Below, one piece after another: positions 34,990 to 46,735 of a DNA stretch of 64,000 nucleotides (position 1 is the stretch's first letter; every line of letters starts with the position of its first letter). The translations under genes and the position numbers were made by a program. The stretch spans positions 41,058,926-41,122,925 of the forward strand of contig NC_054712.1 in assembly GCF_016097555.1 (NCBI RefSeq). The letters run 5' to 3'. A model generated the notes under the pieces. It saw only the letters and a list, made by a program, of their open reading frames with translations. It searched no databases and was not told the DNA's origin. Origin of the DNA: Gigantopelta aegis. Its lineage: Eukaryota; Mollusca; Gastropoda; Neomphalida; Peltospiridae.

Positions 34990-37180
34990 AATAGATCATT
35001 TATAAAAACGCATTAAAGTGAGACAAGTTTGGTATCATTTGAAAGGTTATTGTCACTAGTGTCAAATATTATGTTAATCCTTTTTCAGTAGATGTGTTTT
35101 AGTCACTTATAATGCAACTAATTGCATTAACAATGAATGCAGCAATATTTTACGAAAAATTATATTAACACCTTTATAAGCATTTTCTTTTTTATACATA
35201 TGTGAGTAGAAATAAAAATCTTTATACAGAAATAATCCCAGACATGTCCTTTATTAATTGACATAATATACAAAAGAAATATTTATATTTCAAGCAGACT
35301 TTTATCCATAATATTTACAAATGTTACTCGTGTGTACGTCCGACACCAAAATATAATTTTTTAAATCTTCACATCTGCTAACTGGATGTAAAATGTGACT
35401 AACTGAGATGCAATGTTAATTTTATATGGTTGATTAAAAAAATATAAAAACAATTACTGAATATGTAACAATTGCCATGCTACTGTGGTGTTGTTATAGT
35501 ATACGTCCGACACCATGTAAGTCTGACACCATAAAGCATATTTATTTTTTTCCAATTGTGAAGTAAAGTATTGATATCTATGCAATACCAGTGTGATATT
35601 AGGAGACATTTTTTATAACTAGAGCCAATTATGACCATCAGTATTAATTGTTTTTCAATATAAGTGGATTAAGAGGAATTTATCAAAGTATGCAAAAGGC
35701 AGCTTGCCGCAAAAAGTTTGGATTATGTTTCAAAAGGTACAAATTATACTTGCAACTAACTGTTCATCTCCATACAAAAATAACAAACCCAGTAATTGCA
35801 TTTACTGCTAGAATTATACAAACTGGAAAATTTGTAGAAGATCACAACTAACATGGTAAATGTAACGTCAATTTGAGGAAACCACTTTTACATTCAGTGG
35901 CTGTACTTTACTATTTTGAAATTCTCTAGTTAGTTATACACAGATTATGTGTGGTATCAATAAATATAAAATTACTGATCACAAATAAATAAACATATTA
36001 AGATATGTCACTTGTACCTTGTTCAGGTCCCTAGTCTTGGGGGCTGCCACAGCCACAGTTACCCCCATCTTATATGCCTTTAGCTTTGGAATAATGACAT
36101 TTTTCTGTGGTGCTGTCATCTCGTAGTCATTCACGTAGCTAGTGGCAATTTTTCTTGTGTCACTTGTCATTTGTACGTGTACACTAGTCACAAGGTAGCC
36201 GCCTTGACCCCAACCCATGTAGTCATGGGTGTTACCTTGAATTTTTGAATGGGGTTCATCTTTGTACTGAACTAGTAAAGTTTATGGCTAATATTTAAAG
36301 TTCGTTTCAAAACAAAAAACTGTTTTAAAGAAAACTCATGTCCATGACGGGGTTCATCTCCACTCTTCTGACCCCAACCCCATCTGTGATGCACTTGGTA
36401 ATTGTTTTTCATTTTATTCAAACAAAAACAATCAATCCTAGCTCAAATTGTGTTTTTGTTTTTAATATCATCTTGTTTGTTGATTATAATGACCGTTTTT
36501 CAAAACTTATAAAGTTGTATTTCTCACGAATACGTCAGACACCAAACAAATGCACGTCCGACACCAAGCATGTTGATATCTATTGTTTTAGTGTGTGATT
36601 AAAACACAAGGTATTTACATCTGATATACAGATAGACATCTACCCAATATGAATAGGACACAATATTTCTAATATGCCCGCACACATCACAGAGAATTAG
36701 ACATAACCATGTGTGTGTGAAAAATTGCAGTTTGTGTGCATACGTCCGACACCATGCATATTTTCCCCTGTACACTGCAAGTGACATAAGGATGGAATAA
36801 AGTTTATATATAACAATGGAGCCCTAGTTGGTTCTTACAATGTATAACAATAAAAAGTTGTGGAACTTTTTGTACATTTATGTAATGCTTTGCTGAAGTG
36901 CCTGAAATGTACGTCCGACACCAAAGCACCATTTAACGACGAGACAGTCACACATTTTATGTTGTATTGAAAATCCCCTTACTTATACTGATAAACGATG
37001 GCTCAATTAAATCCAGTGTCTGATTTTGTAAGTCACGGGTTTTCTTTTATTTAAGCACATTTATCAAATTGATAAACGTTTTTTACTAAGTATATATACA
37101 TATACACACAACCGTAATTCTCTTAAATCCTGATGTTTTTTGTTGTTCCTTTTTATCAACTTATACGCACATCCAATTGT
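34990..37180. other. Unidentified stretch with seven ACGTCCGACACCA-like motifs
   Basis: Same-strand motif copies at 35336, 35503, 35521, 36532, 36554, 36742 and 36911 (one reads GTCTGACACCA, one ACGTCAGACACCA). Between them is AT-rich sequence and one minus-strand open frame (36218-35979). I do not recognise the unit. Confidence 0.5.
35979..36218 (-). CDS. Possible coding exon, unknown protein
   Basis: 79 codons with an ordinary amino-acid mix (MGWGQGGYLVTSVHVQMTSD at the start, VTVAVAAPKTRDLNK near the end). Upstream codons VQYKDEPHSKIQ remain open before the first Met, so it may be an internal exon. AAG/GTACAAGT near 36020 could be a donor. No domain recognised. It could equally be a piece of a repetitive element. 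Confidence 0.3.
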   Translation of the reverse strand: MGWGQGGYLVTSVHVQMTSDTRKIATSYVNDYEMTAPQKNVIIPKLKAYKMGVTVAVAAPKTRDLNKVQVTYLNMFIYL

Positions 37181-37184
37181 GGCT

Positions 37185-37425
37185 GCCATCTTGATATCCA
37201 AGATGGTCGCCATCCACAAGCTATTTTGCTCAATACCTCATTTAGTAGTAAAGACATCAATACAGTTTTAACGCCTAGACTGACACTTTAGGGGTCTAAG
37301 AATCCAATGGTGACATTGAATATATAGCTGTCATCTTGAAATTCAAGATGGCCACCATCCACAAGATATCTTTCTCAATATCTCATAAAGTATTCAAGAT
37401 ATCAATACAGTTTTAATGCCTGTAA
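37185..37425. repeat. Left inverted array of palindromic units
   Basis: Two ~140-bp units, each with GCCATCTTGATATCCAAGATGG-type palindromes (here CATCTTGAAATTCAAGATGG), ATCCACAAG, CTCATTTAGTAGTAAAGA-like and AGTTTTAACGCCTAG words. The opposite orientation is found at 40648-41095. Confidence 0.7.
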
Positions 37426-37671
37426 CATTAATCATCGGTTATTGGATTTCAAACATTTGGTAATTCTGACATATAGTGTTAGAGAGGAAACCCGCTACAT
37501 CTTTTATATGCATCATCCCCCAGAGAGGATAGCATATACTATGGCCTTTGATATACCAGCCATAATGCACAAGCTCGAACGAGAAATAGCCCAATGGTTC
37601 CACTGACTGGGATCGATCCTAGACCGACCGCGCAACAAGCATGCGCTTTATCGCTGGGCTAAATTCTGTCC
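37426..37671 (-). repeat. tRNA-derived SINE, minus strand
   Basis: Tail ATTAATCATCGGTTATTGGA at the left; B-box complement GGGATCGATCCTAGACCG and CGCTGGGCTA at the right. It sits at the inner edge of the left palindromic array. Confidence 0.75.
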
Positions 37672-37794
37672 CCATCAGTTAGCAGGTCTACACACAATAT
37701 GTGAAGGAATGAACTATCAACAAAACATCACAAGCAGTTGACCAAAATGCACAGTCACCATCACTTAACTTTTCAAGTCTTTGTTGCATTCCCC

Positions 37795-40610
37795 ATCACA
37801 AGATCAAAGTGACGTCCATGGAAGTGCAGCGAATAGTGCATTCTTTTGTGAATCTACAGCGGATAGGTTTATTTCAGATCTTTGCAGCTTCCGGTAGTGC
37901 TGTCTAAATCGGTTTGAAATGACCGTCATATGTTTTTTTCCCAACCCCACTCACTTGAAACATGACAGCTCAGGTTGTGCATGTAGTGCCTGGTCCCAGG
38001 ATAATGATCCTTGGTACACTGAACGGCTAACATACTGCACCAGAGCATGGTATGTAAGTGGAATGGATTCCAGAAATCTGTCTTTCTTTGCAAAAAGTTT
38101 CTTTCATGCTGTATTAATGTCACTACAGGTAATTGTGCGATCATACATCAAAATGACGAATCGTGCAATAATGCTCATACAGGGCTCAGTTATATATCTG
38201 TTTATTCATGGTTGACTTCAGATAGTGCATCTGTGAGCTTTGGAAATGATTCCCACACAGTCATTGCAGTTCGCGTCCCACGCCCAGTATCCTGTCAGTA
38301 CATGAAACATGCGGAGGGCCTTAGACTTATCCATGCCGAGAGCAGTGGCTATGTCATGTGCAGGGAGGAATCGCAAACTCTGCCCTGTTCGAAAAGCCAT
38401 ACCTTCAAAGAAAGTTTCTGAGTTGCCATAACTGCAAGTACGACAACAGCTGTATCAACGGTTCGGATTAGGATCCTGCCATGCCCTCGCTATTCTCTGT
38501 TGAATTCCATGTCACAAGAACAAGGTGACATCCATGGAAGTGCAGACTTCTTACACCTGCAGGGAATAGTGCATTCTTTTGTGCATCCACACCGGATAGG
38601 TTCATTTCAGATCTTTGCGGCTTCCGGTAGTGTTGTCCAAATCGGTTTAAACTGACCGTTATATGTTTTTTCCCAACCCCACTCACTTGGGACATGGCAA
38701 CTGAGGTCGTGCATGTAGAGCATGTTCCCAGCATTATTATTGGTACACTGAACGGCTAACATGCTGCACCAGAGCATGGTATACAGGCGGAATGGATTCC
38801 AGAACTCTTTATTTGCAAACTGTTTCTTTCATACTGTATTAATGTCAGTACAGGTAACTGTGCGATCATACATTAAAATGACGAATCGTGCAATAATGCT
38901 CATACAGGACATACAGTTAAATCCGTTTGTTCATGGTTGACTTCAGATAGTGCATCTGTGAGCTTTGGAAATGATTCCCACACAGTCATTGCAGTTCGCT
39001 TCCCACGTCCAGCAAACGTTGACACAGTGTCGCATCCTGTCTGTGCATGAAACATGTGGAGGGCCTTAGACTTATCCAAGCCCAGAGCAGTGGCTATGTC
39101 ATGTGCAGGGAGGAATCGGAAACTCTTCCCTGTTCCAAAATCCAACCATACCTTCAAAGAAAGTCTTTGAGTTGCCATAACTGCAAGTACGACAACATCT
39201 GTATCAACGGTTCGGATTAGGATCCTGTTATGCCCTCTCTGTGCCGTATCAGTTGCATGAAGGATCATGCGGCCATCTACCTCTTCTTAGCTGCATGGAG
39301 CAAGTGAATCTGTGTCTAGTATGACTACTAACTCCATGCTCTGGTCTTCAACTGATTTGATTATTTCAATGGACAGGCATCTGAAAAGGTATGTCTTGCT
39401 TTTTTTCGACACGAAGAACATTCTGCCATTTTCCTGGACTTCTAACTGAGGTACTCACACGTCGACGAACTCCCTTGCCATGCTTTTTGGGAGTCTTGCT
39501 CTTGACTTTCAAGCTGGTAATGGTCCCACGCCAGGTCACGTCGGGTTGCAGATTTATACTGGCAGAGAACAGATGGGATGAAGACCTCTTTAGCATATTC
39601 TCGAAGATTCCCTGCCTGGGACAAGGATGGAGGGAAAGGTTAATTTTCATGACGGAAAAACCATCAAGGTTTCTCCTCACATGTCTGAAATGCAATGTAA
39701 AGGCGGGAAAACAGTTGCGCATCTCTCTTTAATGAGACTACCTTCAGTTTGTCTTTAGGCCGGGCTTTTGCCGATGAGCTGCCAAATAATGGCTACTTGT
39801 TCCGGGAGAGAACATCATCGACAGGCTTTTTGCACTCAATGCGCCTTTCTTGCACAAATGATTCCAAGCCTCCTTACTCATCTTCTGCACAGTTTGTACA
39901 CTGTGAGTAACCGATGAGCTTGCGATGTCTTCTGTGATACAAGTGAGCTGACATCTTTGTTGAAGAACTGAACAATCACTCTTGCAACATCTGGACCAGC
40001 AACCACCCATCTTTGGATTGTCCATCATACCAACAGCTCCTCCATCTCCCTTTCATGTGCCTGGTACATGGCAGTGGAGAAAAATATACGCTTAGTCTTT
40101 TGCACACGAACATTCCAGCTCGAAATTCTTCCAACACTTGATGGTGTGTCCTATGAAGACCTAGCATGTCTCGCAAGTGGACAGTGATTTATCTCGCATA
40201 GTGCATGCAATCAAGAGCAAACCATGGGAGAAGCTCCCAGAGAGAATCTAAGTGCACGTCATAGTCAGCTTCCCTCACGGAGCACACAAAGGTCAGAATG
40301 CAAACCTCTAATGTCAATGCAAGACTCCAGTACTGGAATTGTGGAAATTCTTTGATTCTTCTTTGACACCGTTCCTTGAATAATAACTGTTTATCCTTGT
40401 CAGTTGCTCTTGCATAGTCATCGTAATGCTGCACTATGTTCAATGCTACAGCTGTGACCTGCGTTACGTGTATGTGCAAAATGTGCATTTCGCAGGAAGG
40501 AATCTGATGTTCCTGCTGAAGCAATGTCAGCTTGAATCAATACTTCTACCCGGCCACTTCTAACCAGTCACCTGTTGTCTTCGGGGCAGCCATTTCAATG
40601 TGCAACCCTC
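37795..40610 (-). pseudogene. Broken gene of a repetitive invertebrate protein family (DTDVVVLAV / WTTLPEA type)
   Basis: Minus-strand pieces, in order from 40610: ADIASAG-like start, HILHIHVTQVTAVALN, FQYWSLALTLEVCILTFVC and LDSLWELLPWFALDCMHYAR, then RDMLGLHRTHHQVLEEFRAG, a basic middle, and TVDTDVVVLAVMATQRLSLK. These are followed by FRFLPAHDIATALGLDKSKA, HAQTGCDTVSTFAGRGKRTA, SEWGWEKTYNGQFKPIWTTL and a Cys-rich tail CGCTKECTIPCRCKKSALPW. The order matches a large, repetitive, functionally unassigned family I recall from cnidarian and mollusc genomes. The C-terminal third is duplicated in tandem (37795-38480 against 38515-39290). Several breaks are present. The DTD...GCD motifs might mean a PIN/FEN-like fold, which is speculation. 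Confidence 0.65.
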
Positions 40611-40647
40611 CAAACAAAACAACACATTGGTTCTCTCCATATTTCTC

Positions 40648-41095
40648 GGACCATTAATATCTTTACTACAAAATGAGATATTGAGCTAAATAGCACATAT
40701 TCAGTGCCACCATTGGATGCCTAGACACCTAAAATGTGGATTTAGGCGTTAAAACTATTGATATCTTTACTAATAAATGAGATATTGAGCAAAATAGCTT
40801 GTGGAATGTGGCCATCTTGGATTTTAAGATGGGTCCACATATTCAGTGTCATATTTCGATTCCTAGACCCGTAAAATGTGGGTCTAGGCGTTAAACCTGT
40901 ATTACTGCTAAATCAGATTGAACAAAATAGCTTGTTTCAAACATTGTTTGTCAGCATTGGATTCCTAAACCCCTAAAGTATAGGCATTTCAACTGTCTCG
41001 ATATATGTACAAGTTAAAGAGATATTAAACAAAGCAGGTCCATAATGGTTGCCATCTTGGATTTAAATATAGTAGCCATACGGGGTGCAATTTCC
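40648..41095. repeat. Right inverted array of palindromic units
   Basis: About four diverged units with GGCCATCTTGGATTTTAAGA, GAGATATTGAGCAAAATAGC and GGCGTTAAAAC. This is the reverse orientation of 37185-37425. The two arrays bracket the broken gene. Confidence 0.7.
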
Positions 41096-41214
41096 GGTGG
41101 CTCCTGGACTAAGAATCCTTGCATTGGCTTACCGTGTATCAACTTTCATGCTTTTAAGGGAAAGTGCACAATAGACCTCTGTTTTGGAGCTTAGCCACCC
41201 AGCTAATATTTTTA

Positions 41215-41600
41215 AAAGTAAAACACATCTTACATATTATTATGTATATTAACGGTATATGTTTACAATACTTGTTATATTTCTTTAAGTCATACATATT
41301 TTACACATCATTATGAATTTTAACGTTATATTTTTTGTTTTTACAATATTTATTATATTTCTTAAAGTAATACACATTTTACACATTATTATGTATATTA
41401 ACAGTATATTTTTACAGCATGTTTTATATTTTAAAGTAATACACATTTTAGACATTAGTATGTATATTAACGGTATATGTTTACAATATTTGTTATATTT
41501 ATTTAAGTAATACACATTTTACACATTATTATGTATATTAATAGTATTTATTTACAACAGTTATTATATTTTTTTAAGTAATAAGAATATTTTTCATTGG
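41215..41600. repeat. ~70-bp minisatellite upstream of gene E
   Basis: Five or six units with TAATACACATTTTACACATT, ATTATGTATATTAAC and TTTACAATATTTGTTATATT. The same array has more units at 59490-60050 (upstream of G) and one diverged unit near 49905-49990 (upstream of F). Confidence 0.85.
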
Positions 41601-41781
41601 AGAGTATATTAATTTAATTTTAACATGAGAATATATGTATATAGTTTATATTTTATAGTCAAAAACAAATGCATATATGCTGCAAAATTCAACGCCGTAC
41701 AAAAGGTCATGAAACTTTAAAAAACAGTTTTAGAACTATATTTTACTTTATGAAGAATAAATTTCAAAATATTCACTGATG

Positions 41782-41854
41782 ACCTCTCGTCTTGTTTTAG
41801 GATTCACCTAATTAGCATATTACGAGCAGAATTTACCTCTCAAATTACAGCACC
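41782..41854 (+). promoter_or_regulatory. Conserved 73-bp upstream module of gene E
   Basis: Same order as in D: ACCTCTCGTCTTG, GGATTCACCTAATTAGCATA, TTACGAGCAGAATT, AAATTACAGCACC. A few substitutions near GTCCGAGG (here GTTTTAGG). Confidence 0.6.
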
Positions 41855-41976
41855 GTGTTATAAATTCTAACTTGTTAAACAGTCATATGGTATAAAATCC
41901 GCTTATAAAAATTTCAATGGTACTTTTATTCATCAATAATTTATTCTCTTGTGCGTGACGGTGAATGTGTAAAGAG

Positions 41977-41984
41977 TATAAATA
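41977..41984 (+). promoter_or_regulatory. TATA box of gene E
   Basis: TATAAATA in the context GTGTAAAGAG-TATAAATACTGTG, aligned with the other copies. Confidence 0.8.
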
Positions 41985-42065
41985 CTGTGTGTCTATCTTC
42001 ACCGGTCATCACAGTTCTCAGTTCAGTCTTCAGAATCCCGTCGTCCTAGTACAACAACAGTCAAC

Positions 42066-43245
42066 ATGAACGTAAGTTTTCCTAGACAAATATTCCGTGA
42101 TATTCATCGAATTGTTTTCCATGCTTTGCTAGCTTTGCTTGTTTTATGGAACTGTTTAAAACTTTCTGTTTAATTCAGTAATAGAATAGTGCTTAAGCGT
42201 TAAGGTGCGTTCACACCTGTAGTATCCACACCTGTAGTATTTAACCGAGTTGTATTGTGAAAGTATTATGATCGTCTAACTGTTTGTTTTATATACAAAC
42301 ACAAAAGAAGTATTCCGCGTGACATATCTAAACAGTTCTTATTTATAATATTTAATATCTAATTTTTATCAAAGTTATTTTCTTTTTTATTATAGGGTAA
42401 CAATGCATAGTTTACGTTGTAGAGTCAAAGATTAACATTCTTGGGGTAAAAGTAATTTTGTCCTAAAATGCTACATTTTTGTGGTTAGTGACTGGAGGAT
42501 CAACTTAAATATTTATAAGAAAATTTTTTTTCTATTCTTATTTGCAGACCGCCTTGTCCACCGTTCTGTTCGCACTTGTGTGCTGCACTGCTCTTGCCTG
42601 GTACCCCACCTACAACTACGGACATGGTGCTGGTTACCATGGAGTCGCTGGTCTCCACGGAATCGGCGGTCTCCATGGAGCCGCTGGTCTCCACGGACTC
42701 GCTGGCTATGGTGGCCCCGTTTACGGACATGCCGGTTATGGTTACGGATACCCAGGTTATGGTTCCGGTGAGTTCAATGTAATTGATTACTTCTACTAAT
42801 GAAATTAGTCTCACTGTTAAGAGAAACGCATACCCAATAAAAGTTTCAAGCAAAGTCGTCAAAGTTTGGTAGCGATGTAACAGAAAAGGACTATGCAATA
42901 TCCATTATTCTTACGTTCTTAACATATTTAATTGTCCATCCTCTGTATATGCACCTCTTTGCAAATGTGACTGTATATATAACGTAACATATATGTCAGT
43001 ATAGTTTATTAGATTTAAGCTTTCCAACCCAGACATACATTTGATATTCAGTTAAAATATATGTTATGTTGCATATACAAACATGCTCGTCATACAAAAC
43101 CCTAATTTTATTATAAAAACCAATACAAACATCTATACTATTCACATCACAGGGAAGCACGATTCACAAGCATAGCAGATATTAACAAAAACAATCATAA
43201 TGTGATGTCGTTTATGTAGATTTCTCTTTGATCCACCACGCTCGT

Positions 43246-43330
<85 letters not shown>

Positions 43331-44497
43331 CCCCTTTAATCAACCCACACTCATAAAAACACACAGAATATATTATTATTTCAGTTTTAGTCAACCCACA
43401 CTCGTGAAACCATACACATATTATTATTATTATTTCACTTTGATCCACTCAAACTCGTAAAAACATACATATATTATTATTTTTCTTTTGATCAACCCAC
43501 ACTCGTCAAACCATAAACATAAACATATTATTATTTCCCTTTGATCCACTCACACTGGTGAAAACATATACATCTTATTATACCCCTTTGATCCACACAC
43601 ATCCGTGAAAACATATACTAGTACATATTATTATTTCCCTTTGATCCACTCACACTGGTGAAAACATATACATCTTATTATACCCCTTTGATCCACACAC
43701 ACTCGTGAAAACATATACTAGTACATATTATTATTTCCCTTTGATCCAGTCAGTCGTGAAAACATATACATATTACTATTTTCCTTTTGACCAACCATAC
43801 TAGTGAAAACATATACATATTATTGTTCATAGGATACGGACACGGATATGGTAACGGACACGGAAATGGACTCGGAGCTGCACTTGGTTTCGCTGGACAC
43901 GGACACGGACTTGGACTAGGCGTCCGTGGACTTGGTCTCGCTGGACACGGACACGGGCTCGGAGCTGGACTTGGTTTCGCTGGACACGGACACGGACTTG
44001 GAGCTGGACTTGGTCTCGCTGGACACGGACACGGAGCTGGACTTGATTTCGCTGGACACGGACTTGGACTAGGCGTCCGTGGACTTGGTCTCGCTGGACA
44101 CGGACACGGGCTCGGAGCTGGACTTGGTTTCGCTGGACACGGACACGGACTTGGAGCTGGACTTGGTCTCGCTGGACACGGACACGGAGCTGGACTTGAT
44201 TTCGCTGGACACGGACTTGGACTAGGCGTCCGTGGACTTGGTCTCGCTGGACACGGGCTCGGAGCTGGACTTGGTTTCGCTGGACACGGACACGGACTTG
44301 GACTAGGCGTTCGTGGACTTGGTTTCGCTGGATACGGACACGGGCTCGGAGCTGGACTTGGTTTCGCTGGACACGGACACGGACTCGGATTCGGAGCACG
44401 TGGACTTGGACTAGGCATCCGTGGACTTGGATTTGGAGGACGTGGATTTGGATTCGGCGGACGAGGACTTGGATACGGACACGCTCTGTACCACTGA
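42066..44497 (+). CDS. Gene E: secreted Gly/His/Tyr-rich structural protein, 296 aa
   Basis: Exons 42066-42071 (donor GTAAGT), 42548-42767 (acceptor TGCAG, donor GTGAGT) and 43833-44497 (acceptor CATAG) sum to 891 bases including TGA. It is the longest copy. Exon 2 ends GYGSG, a Tyr-to-Ser change relative to the others. Exon 3 contains an in-frame 51-residue unit twice in tandem (starting [15 protein letters not shown], ending [10 protein letters not shown]). Each unit has one Asp, the only acidic residues seen in any mature chain of the family. The C-terminus is [17 protein letters not shown] box 41977-41984; AATAAA 44535-44540. Flanks are closely duplicated around gene F. Confidence 0.87.
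43247..43830 (+). repeat. (AT)n and minisatellite in intron 2 of gene E
   Basis: A long (AT)n run (to 43325) precedes roughly ten ~48-bp units with TTTGATCCAC(T/A)CACACT and GTGAAAACATAT words. Longer-range doublets are visible (43545-43630 repeated at 43630-43735). Confidence 0.85.
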
Positions 44498-44539
44498 GGA
44501 CTTGCCTCAAAGACTTAACAACACAATCTGTTTTAATAA

Positions 44540-44960
44540 ATGTAAATATGTTATATAGTTATTCCAGTCTTCTGTTGTTTGTGTTATATATCAATGTGAA
44601 TTAAATATGAGTTGAACGTCGCCAGTCTCTAGTACACTATCTAATCTACGACTGGCATATTGCAATGTCGTGTCTGAACCAAAGTAATAGACGATTTAGC
44701 CTAGGGGTTAGAAGAAACGTCTAATGTGCAACAGATAATGTTACTGATCTCTGCCAGTGATGTTATATTTGTGTATGTTGCATTGTGTGACTCAATGAGC
44801 AGTCATCTAAGGGTAATGGTATGTACTGTTTATGGAAAAGTTGTATAAAAATCACTTTTGACAATAATGATAATAATTTGTCTTTAACGACTATAGGAGT
44901 CCGTCACAATGATATATTATAATATACAAAACACTTTTTGATACCAATGAGAATCATTAA
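44540..44960. other. Conserved 3' flank of gene E
   Basis: Counterpart of 52865-53297 (F) and 34002-34400 (D). No gene. Confidence 0.5.
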
Positions 44961-45343
44961 AGGGACATTCCTGAGTTTGCTGCATTGTAAGGTGTTTCCG
45001 ACTAATAAAATACTTCTACGATTAAACTTACATATTAAATATATTTTTTTGTTTAGAATATCACTGTCTGTATAGTCAATGTGTTTCTGGTCGTCTTAAT
45101 ATTTGTTAGAAGCCCAAACTGGATTTTGTCTTCAAATAATTTTGTATGTACGAAAGAATTATATTTTTGGAAATAAAATGAAATTTAACCTAGTACAAAT
45201 ATTAGAACGATCAGAAACGCGTCTAATATACAGCCACGAATATTTTATGCAGAAAAATATATTTGATATGTAATTGCAATCGTTAAAAAGTCTTTGTTAG
45301 TCGATAACATCTTAAAAAGTGCTGCAAACGCGGGAATGTCCCT
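44961..45343. mobile_element. TTAA-target MITE (family 1) after gene E
   Basis: 383 bp between TTAA at 44957-44960 and 45344-45347. It occupies the same place as the copy after gene F, so it predates the E/F duplication. Confidence 0.85.
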
Positions 45344-45380
45344 TTAAGCATTGACGGCTATCAGGTGTCATAGTAGTATG

Positions 45381-45416
<36 letters not shown>

Positions 45417-45417
45417 T

Positions 45418-46398
45418 AACCGTGTCCGGTGTATCGACGCGTCCGGTGATTCGGCGCACTTGGTATTTTGTTTAAGTATGCTTAGAAATTGTCATGTTGT
45501 CGGTGTTTTTAACGAATTAAAGTTCAATTCCTTTTTCAATGGTTAATCAAGTTTCAACATATTTATTGTTAAGGATGCAATTAAAAAAAATATCAGAATT
45601 ATTAATAATTATATCATAATTTCAAAATAAATCATTCACCTGTTTTCGTGTATATAAACGCAAAGTAGGTCAGCCTTATTGATATTAAGAATGTTAAAAC
45701 CAGTCTAAAAACACCTTTCCCGCATTTTTTAAATTATAGTAAACGGTATATATTTTTATTTTCGGTTATTTTTATTTAAACTGAAAAGGAAAACACAAAT
45801 GCAAAGAAAACGAAACTTTTACACCTTAATTGGCAGTCATTCCAGTTCACAACTGTCACATTGTTATAAAAAATAAAAGCGAAATAAGATCCACGTATGT
45901 GCACAATCTACCCGAGAAAAATCCATGAAGGCATCTTAGCCATGCATGATAATGAACATGTATGCATCCGCAGTACTGTGCCACTCAAGAAAATGATTCC
46001 GAAACTGATCACGAGATGGTTCATGTCTGATTTTTCGTTTTCATAATAACATTTTTAGCAAGACAAAACAAAAAGGTACTAAAATAAATCTGGGACAATT
46101 GTGTAGCGTTTATGGGCTAAAAGTGAGGTCATGGGCGGTTTATAAATAGCTGGGTCAATGATCCACATCTACTGCGCCGAATCACCGGACATGAAAATCG
46201 TTTTGGATACAAGCGGGTGTCTGCATTTATGCACAATTTTAAAATGTTTATTTACTACAGACATAAAACAATTTGTAGTGTATCTTAGATTATGCATTGC
46301 TTCATTGGTGAGAGACACATTTTATTAAGTATTTCACAGTTTTCACATAGAAAATGGTTTTTGAATGCTTAGGTGCGCCAATACACCGGACAGCACTG
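45418..46398. mobile_element. hAT-like non-autonomous transposon in a (TAA)n tract (E unit)
   Basis: ~0.98 kb with imperfect inverted ends GTGTCCGGTGTATCG and CGCCAATACACCGGACAGCA. An internal pair repeats the theme (GTCCGGTGATTCGGCGCA at 45440, TGCGCCGAATCACCGGAC at 46171). It splits an ATA/TAA repeat that is short in the D flank. CAGTG-like ends suggest hAT, a weak inference. Confidence 0.6.
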
Positions 46399-46429
<31 letters not shown>

Positions 46430-46431
46430 AG

Positions 46432-46628
46432 TAATAAGCGATATTGATGATCTTTCTAGACAGACTAGTATTGAAGAAACAATTAACAAATTATTAAACG
46501 ATTTTGCAAATGTTATGAAGGAAAGTGCTGAGAAAGCAGTCGGTAATATTGACAACAACAATAAATATATTAGAAAATACACAGAATCAAATAATAAAGC
46601 ATGATTTGGAAAGGAATGTAGAACAGCA
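46432..46628 (+). mobile_element. LINE ORF2 fragment (E unit)
   Basis: Open frame reading ISDIDDLSRQTSIEETINKL then NDFANVMKESAEKAVGNID, ending near NNKA-FGKEC. Same fragment as 34449 and 54730. Confidence 0.7.
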
Positions 46629-46633
46629 ACAAC

Positions 46634-46735
46634 GGCCTCGGGCATAAGGCTGATAGGTGCAGGGTTCGTAGCCCAATACCGGCTCCAACCCAGAGCAAGT
46701 TCTAACGACTCAGTGGATAGGTGTAAGACCACGGT
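46634..46735 (+). repeat. tRNA-like SINE head (E unit)
   Basis: CGGCCTCGGGCATAAGGCTG and B-box GGGTTCGTAGCCC, then CGGCTCCAACCCAGAGC. The SINE body does not follow. The counterpart is at 54932-55032. Confidence 0.6.

Noticed and set aside
43750-44510. Antisense Pro/Ser- and Arg/Gln-rich frames across exon 3 of E, F and A
   Set aside because: They are shadow frames of the Gly-rich repeat; the sense frame has the signal peptide, consistent splice sites and polyadenylation signal.
46365-46604. Small host gene starting in (ATT)n before the LINE fragment
   Set aside because: The protein beyond the Ile run matches the LINE linker seen also at 34449 and 54730; the start lies within the inserted element.
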